Source: Cupriavidus taiwanensis LMG 19424
GTDB lineage: Bacteria > Pseudomonadota > Gammaproteobacteria > Burkholderiales > Burkholderiaceae
Assembly (NCBI RefSeq): GCF_000069785.1
Contig: NC_010529.1
Span: forward strand, 62,001-126,000
Direction of reading: 5' to 3'
DNA length: 64,000 nt
The translations under genes were made by a program, and so were the position numbers. This document shows positions 62,526 through 64,000 of the stretch, piece after piece. The notes beneath the pieces were generated by a model. The model did no database searches. It had not been told where the DNA came from and saw nothing but the letters and a program-made list of their open reading frames with translations. Position 1 is the stretch's first letter. Every line of letters starts with the position of its first letter.

Positions 62526-64000
62526 CTACACCGCACGCCGCTGCGGTGCCACCTCAAGCAGGCTGTCTTGATACAGGTGGATCGGAAAGCTCATGATGCC
62601 CCGGAAATTCACATGCGCGAAATGTGCGGGCCCCATGCGGCGCAGCCAGTCATCTTCAATCCGTTGCCCCTTGCGGCGCCAAGCATCGGCCGTCGTTTGC
62701 ATGCGCTGGGTGTTCCAGGCAATCACCAGATTCGTCAGCAGCGTCAGCGATCCGGAAATCGCGATCATTTCGTCCTGACGGCGCCCGCGATCATGGTGTA
62801 CCTTGCTCGAGTAAATGGCACGCTGGAGCTGGTGCACCGACTCCCCCCGGTTGAGCAGCGTGCGCAGCTCCCGACGAAACTCGATGTTGCTGAAAAAATC
62901 GCACAAGAAGAGTGTGCGCAGCATCTTGCCCAGATGATCAGCTGCCCGATGAATAGGGTCGCCTTGGGCGGCGCTGCCGAACCGCTGCAGCGCGACGATT
63001 GCACTCACCCGGCCCGAGTGGATGGAGGCGATTAGGCGCAGCAAGCCATCCCAGCCGTCGCGGATTGCCTTGAGCGAGATCTCGGGCGAGACGGCGGCCG
63101 ACAGTCCATCCGTTACCTGCAGACCGCGCGGCAAATACAGCTTGCGCTCCGACAGATTGCGCAGCCATGGGCATAGATCAAAGCCGAGCAATTTGGACAC
63201 CGCCATCCCAACGCTCGTGTATCCATGGGTATCGACCGCGAGCCGGAGCAGCCCGCCGTCGCTGCGGGTCTCATTGTGGCGCATGACCCCTTCAATGGCC
63301 ACGCCGGCCTGGCGTTCGTTGAGCACCATGGGCTGGTTATAGACGATTCCGTGCTGGTCCAGCACGTGCGTATAGATCCCGACGGCATGAGTGCGACGTC
63401 GAGGATCGGCGCGGGCATAGAACAAGTGTCGCGAGGTGTCCAGGCTCATCGAATCGCTGGACGCCTGTTGACCGGTCCCCCATAACTCGGTGATCGGGTG
63501 CGTGCGCTGGAATTCCACTACCCGTTCGTTCGCTCGGCGCAGCCGCCCGGGCATCTCAAGCGCGCGCATCGCGGTGGAGACGTGCGCCGGATCGAGCTTC
63601 GGAATCATGGCGGCGACACCCTTGGCGTCGAGCTCGGTGCCATGGGCGAGCAGCGCGGCGTAGAGCGTGATCAGTTCGTGCGCGTCCCCGTTGCGTGCCA
63701 GCAGCACTTCGCTGAAATTGGTACGGGCATCCATCTCGAGGATCATGTCGGCAAACTGCGCGCTGCCGATGTCCTTGAAGAGCAGATCACGGGTGCGCGT
63801 GGGGATGCCATCGCTTTCCGCCGCTTCGAGCGGCGACAGATGCAGCACGCCGTTCGTGTCGATCGTGACGTGGCCTGCCGCACGGGCCTCGTCCAGTGCC
63901 GCGAGGCCTGCCTTCAGGTGATCCATGAGGGGATTGAGGTAGGTGTCCGCCTGGTTCGGCAAGTCAAGCGTGGACAGATACCGGTCGCGCTCAGAATCCC
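62526..64000 (-). CDS. tnpA: Tn3-family transposase TnpA, C-terminal part
   Basis: About 490 C-terminal residues are visible; the start lies beyond 64000. The DDE core is recognisable in TELWGTGQQASSDSMSLDTS, AVGIYTHVLDQHGIVYNQPMVLNERQAG, LAVDTHGYTSVGMAVSKLLGFDLCPWLRNLSERKLYLP and the end LLNRGESVHQLQRAIYSSKV to ITLLTNLVIAWNT. The sequence is close to, but distinct from, the broken TnpA at 21243-24661. It lies 32 bases from tnpS in convergent orientation. Confidence 0.92.
   Translation of the reverse strand, partial: DSERDRYLSTLDLPNQADTYLNPLMDHLKAGLAALDEARAAGHVTIDTNGVLHLSPLEAAESDGIPTRTRDLLFKDIGSAQFADMILEMDARTNFSEVLLARNGDAHELITLYAALLAHGTELDAKGVAAMIPKLDPAHVSTAMRALEMPGRLRRANERVVEFQRTHPITELWGTGQQASSDSMSLDTSRHLFYARADPRRRTHAVGIYTHVLDQHGIVYNQPMVLNERQAGVAIEGVMRHNETRSDGGLLRLAVDTHGYTSVGMAVSKLLGFDLCPWLRNLSERKLYLPRGLQVTDGLSAAVSPEISLKAIRDGWDGLLRLIASIHSGRVSAIVALQRFGSAAQGDPIHRAADHLGKMLRTLFLCDFFSNIEFRRELRTLLNRGESVHQLQRAIYSSKVHHDRGRRQDEMIAISGSLTLLTNLVIAWNTQRMQTTADAWRRKGQRIEDDWLRRMGPAHFAHVNFRGIMSFPIHLYQDSLLEVAPQRRAV

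Larger units (their letters stand above)
59605..64000 (-). mobile_element. Tn3-family transposon 2, Tn4651-like (runs past window end)
   Basis: It starts at gggg (59605) in IS66 tnpC. Genes in order are tnpT (minus), recombination region, tnpS (plus) and tnpA (minus, unfinished). The divergent tyrosine recombinase and coiled-coil protein with a site between them are typical of Tn4651-type cointegrate resolution. Its end matches that of transposon 1 at 19147/21087. Confidence 0.85.

Noticed and set aside
1..64000. CRISPR arrays
   Set aside because: No regularly spaced direct repeats of 25-40 bases were seen; repeated sequences are explained by IS and transposon ends.

Overview
The window looks like accessory DNA of a beta-proteobacterium of the Burkholderiaceae, most likely Cupriavidus or a close relative. 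The reasons are the high GC content, a Burkholderia-type porin, an imuA-imuB-dnaE2 mutagenesis cassette, a multidomain LigD ligase, and IS256, IS66, IS5 and Tn3 elements of the kind common on replicons of that group. There are no rRNA genes, no intact tRNA and no CRISPR array. Species and replicon type cannot be settled from this sequence.

Layout. 1-3.2 kb: a frameshifted IS256 copy sits in an IS66 element, which itself sits in a patatin-like lipase gene. 3.4-10.7 kb: small envelope or secreted proteins (EF-hand protein, porin, lipoprotein, PliI-like lysozyme inhibitor), a VapBC-like toxin-antitoxin pair, a cold-shock/DUF1294 fusion and an Mrr-like endonuclease. 10.9-18.9 kb: a fatty-acid or acyl-CoA catabolic cluster (acyl-CoA synthetase wrecked by IS256, short-chain dehydrogenase, thiolase), then Crp/Fnr and TetR regulators and a tannase-like esterase. 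19.1-26 kb: a broken Tn3-family transposon carrying a group II intron inside its terminal repeat, an IS903-type IS5 element inside tnpA, and a second IS5-family element at its broken end.

26.4-36.9 kb is a DNA repair block: LigD, DUF2188, an SRAP (YedK/HMCES) protein, a zinc-ribbon protein, then the SOS mutasome imuA-imuB-dnaE2 behind a near-consensus LexA box. 37-44 kb holds small genes (two were found below the usual size cut-off), a NYN/PIN-like protein, an AlbA_2-ATPase protein, transposase scraps and a TumE/TumA toxin-antitoxin pair.

44.8-57.5 kb is a defence-island-like region. A SWIM-SNF2 helicase and a Wadjet JetA-like gene, each missing its 3' part, are joined tail to tail. Next comes a five-gene minus-strand run (DUF3892, YjzC-like, ubiquitin-like protein, ThiF/E1-like, DUF6527) facing a divergent XRE + ImmA/IrrE pair across shared palindromic operators. 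A two-gene HipA-like kinase cassette with an unrecognised partner follows, then IS21-type remnants and a truncated membrane protein. The ubiquitin-like cassette is the best candidate for an unusual system. 57.5-64 kb: an IS66 element interrupted by a second Tn3-family transposon with Tn4651-type resolution genes (tnpT, frameshifted tnpS, recombination region) and a tnpA that runs off the window.
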